DNA from: an uncultured Rikenellaceae bacterium
GTDB lineage: Bacteria > Bacteroidota > Bacteroidia > Bacteroidales > Rikenellaceae
Assembly (NCBI GenBank): GCA_947038405.1
Contig: CAMQVY010000021.1
Location: forward strand, 1 to 33,190
Direction: 5' to 3'
Length of the DNA: 33,190 bases
Shown here: positions 33,022 through 33,190 of the stretch, one piece after another
Numbering within the stretch: position 1 is the first letter of the stretch
Layout of the letters: the number at the start of each line of letters is the position of its first letter
Notes under the pieces: model-generated
What the model saw: the letters and a program-made list of their open reading frames with translations, nothing else
What the model was told of the DNA's origin: nothing
Database searches by the model: none
Program-made: the position numbers and the translations under genes

Positions 33022-33057
33022 AAAAAAGACAATTACAGAAATGTAGTTGTCTTTTTT
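33022..33057 (+). terminator. Terminator after tRNA-Val
   Basis: AAAAAAGACAATTACA pairs with TGTAGTTGTCTTTTTT (one G-T wobble) around a GAAA loop, ending in a T-run. Confidence 0.85.
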
Positions 33058-33170
33058 TATGGGCATACGTAAAATTGTCCTTTAGTATCAATAGAGCTAG
33101 ACTCAATTAGCATTAAAACGGATCAATCTGAATTCTAGGTGGAGTATTAATCTTTCTATGTAATATTTTC

Positions 33171-33178
33171 TATCTTTG
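33171..33178 (+). promoter_or_regulatory. Promoter -7 element at the right edge
   Basis: TATCTTTG, followed by an ATG at 33183. Only eight bases of any gene are visible, so whether that ATG is a start codon cannot be judged. Confidence 0.35.
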
Positions 33179-33190
33179 TTTTATGAATAT

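Noticed and set aside
32874-33110. 78-codon open frame over the tRNA-Val gene
   Set aside because: It covers the tRNA promoter, tRNA and terminator, so it is not a protein gene.

Overview
This is a low-GC (roughly one-third G+C, judged by eye) chromosomal window from a member of the Bacteroidetes, most likely the order Bacteroidales. The evidence is the conserved order parA-parB-DUF5683-mltD, OstA-like and SurA-like envelope genes, a TonB-dependent receptor paired with a lipoprotein, SASA-type esterase and GH3 enzymes. In addition, many genes are preceded by the Bacteroidetes promoter type (-33 TTTG, about 19-21 nt, -7 TAnnTTTG) rather than a sigma70-type promoter. I cannot assign a family or genus. 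The window is a contig end: bases 1-46 are an Illumina TruSeq adapter with its i5 index and not genomic DNA.

Layout. 47-1341: trkA (K+ uptake regulator), cut off at the contig end. 1430-3870: a small Cys-tailed membrane protein, a 'cysteine-ladder' leucine-rich-repeat lipoprotein, and a convergent SASA-family esterase. 4175-6736: RNase R and a 56-residue winged-helix protein. 6759-7968: a secreted beta-propeller-like protein bracketed by two related palindromes. 8002-9994: the least ordinary part, with a CI/LexA-type S24 repressor, two matched operator-like sites, a long gene-poor stretch, a decayed transposase and tRNA-Lys. 10333-14141: OsmC-family protein, a GH3 glycosidase and a pentapeptide-repeat protein, apparently one transcription unit. 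14261-20049 (minus strand): parA-parB-DUF5683-mltD-mnmE, linking chromosome partitioning, cell-wall turnover and tRNA modification. 20157-25791: a CPBP membrane protease, then an outer-membrane-biogenesis cluster of SurA-like lipoprotein, SurA and a large OstA/LptA-like protein. 25888-29367: a LuxR-type regulator with a His-rich linker next to a TonB-dependent receptor and a small surface-type lipoprotein, closed by a strong terminator. 29443-33190: a secreted TPR protein, tadA, aspS, tRNA-Val, and a promoter at the right edge.

Most of the window is ordinary housekeeping sequence and I do not see a complete new defence or biosynthetic system. The points most worth a second look are: the LuxR regulator with no phospho-acceptor and a seven-histidine linker beside a TonB locus; the S24 repressor with twin operators exactly 30 bp apart but no surviving target gene; the palindrome pair around the beta-propeller gene; the mirror-image divergent promoter at trkA; the cysteine-ladder LRR lipoprotein; and a near-leaderless promoter ahead of the SurA cluster. 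Functions are read from sequence motifs only; no database search was possible.
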